Program-made: the position numbers and the translations under genes | In this document: positions 63,463-64,000 of the stretch, in pieces | Layout of the letters: every line of letters starts with the position of its first letter | How positions within the stretch are numbered: the stretch's first letter is position 1 | Assembly: GCF_021216655.1 (NCBI RefSeq) | Contig: NZ_CP080437.1 | Coordinates: 1,550,001-1,614,000, forward strand | Reading direction: 5' to 3' | Source of the DNA: Clavibacter michiganensis | Lineage (GTDB): Bacteria > Actinomycetota > Actinomycetes > Actinomycetales > Microbacteriaceae | Length of the DNA: 64,000 nucleotides | The notes under the pieces: generated by a model | The model's input: the letters and a program-made list of their open reading frames with translations, nothing else | Databases searched by the model: none | What the model was told of the DNA's origin: nothing

Positions 63463-64000
63463 GTGACCGACGCCCCCGCCTCCCCGCGCGCCTTCCGCCG
63501 GGCGTTCACCGCCGTGATCCTCGTGCTCGTCCTCGCCTGCGGCGGCCTGCTCGCGGTCGCCGGCAGCCAGGGGCCGCGGCTCGTGCGCACCGACGTGGAT
63601 CCGCTCGCCGTGGTGCAGCAGTCCCGCCAGCGGCTCGTGCTGGCGGCGAACCGGCCGATCCAGCCGGTCGACGTCTCGCGCATCCGGATGGAGCCCGGTG
63701 CCGACTTCACCGTCGACACCCAGGCCGACCGCATCATCATCGACTTCACCCGGCCGCTCGCCTACGACGCCGCGTACACGGTGTCGATCGACGGCGTGCA
63801 GGGCGTCGGCGGCGGCCCCACGTCCGACCTCGCGACGTCGTTCCACACGGGCGATCCCGGCATGTACGTCCTCGTCCGCGGCGGCGAGCAGCAGGCCGAC
63901 CGGATCCTCCGGCAGAGCGTCGCCGGCGGCGGCCAGGGCGCGAGCGACGAGGTGTTCGAGGCCACGAAGATCCAGGAGTACGCGGTCGTCGGGCAGTCGC
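63463..64000 (+). CDS. Secreted/anchored protein, 5' part (runs off window)
   Basis: GTG at 63463, 8 bp after the TIGR03943 stop, opens a frame that continues to the last base (about 179 codons). N-terminal basic segment then hydrophobic helix (AVILVLVLACGGLLAVAG), and an extracellular part with PIQPVDVSRIRMEPGADFTVDTQADRIIIDFTRPLAYDAAYTVSIDG, which looks like a bacterial Ig-like (SbsA type) domain. Probable third gene of the permease operon. The 3' end, and hence full identity, is outside the window. Confidence 0.7.
   Translation, partial: MTDAPASPRAFRRAFTAVILVLVLACGGLLAVAGSQGPRLVRTDVDPLAVVQQSRQRLVLAANRPIQPVDVSRIRMEPGADFTVDTQADRIIIDFTRPLAYDAAYTVSIDGVQGVGGGPTSDLATSFHTGDPGMYVLVRGGEQQADRILRQSVAGGGQGASDEVFEATKIQEYAVVGQS

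Overview
The window is a very GC-rich chromosomal segment of an actinobacterium. Gene content, codon use, leaderless-style starts and gene order (ndh, S8 protease, DUF501, ftsB, eno; hisS, mazG, nhaA, mfd, pth, rplY; gnd, prs, glmU, tRNA-Gln) best fit the Microbacteriaceae, probably Clavibacter or a close relative. This assignment is by recognition, not by a search. No CRISPR array, rRNA operon, transposase, integrase or plasmid origin was found.

Layout. 1-22.5 kb is a conserved housekeeping block: an acyltransferase cut by the window edge, a tRNA-Leu, type II NADH dehydrogenase, a subtilisin-like protease, a DUF501-FtsB-enolase run, HisS, MazG, the NhaA antiporter, Mfd, peptidyl-tRNA hydrolase, ribosomal protein L25, a gluconokinase/oxidoreductase fusion divergent from 6-phosphogluconate dehydrogenase, Prs and GlmU. 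Between glmU and tRNA-Gln (about 22.7-32.8 kb) lies a genomic island of different base composition. It carries a four-gene divergent module: a Z1-domain SF2 ATPase and a PD-(D/E)XK nuclease (minus strand), facing a MORC-type GHKL ATPase fused to a complete sigma-70 factor and a DNA cytosine-C5 methyltransferase (plus strand). The gene set matches the restriction-modification type MORC/Z1 systems, but the in-frame sigma factor on the MORC ATPase is the most unusual feature of the window.

33-44 kb returns to chromosomal genes: MarR and TraR-type regulators, an LLM oxidoreductase, a LysE exporter with its divergent LysR regulator, a MetNIQ methionine ABC importer, an ABC-F protein and an MFS transporter. 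44.8-48.1 kb is a small cell-envelope glycosylation cluster (DUF2142, GtrA, DUF2304, GT2). 48.2-52.3 kb is the molybdopterin run moeA-moaC-moaB-moaE. The 3' part of moaE is duplicated as two 179-bp copies (4 mismatches) that flank an inserted 1.2-kb islet with two small AT-richer genes. 52.4-64 kb holds an isocitrate-lyase-family enzyme, MTA phosphorylase, a nucleotide-sugar epimerase, a lipoprotein, an SDR, a CPBP intramembrane protease, a Dabb-domain protein, two tandem paralogous anchored proteins, and a YraQ-type permease/TIGR03943 pair followed by a gene that runs off the window.

Start codons were chosen by eye from domain starts, Shine-Dalgarno matches and overlaps (ATGA/GTGA junctions are frequent). 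All family assignments come from motif recognition without database searches.
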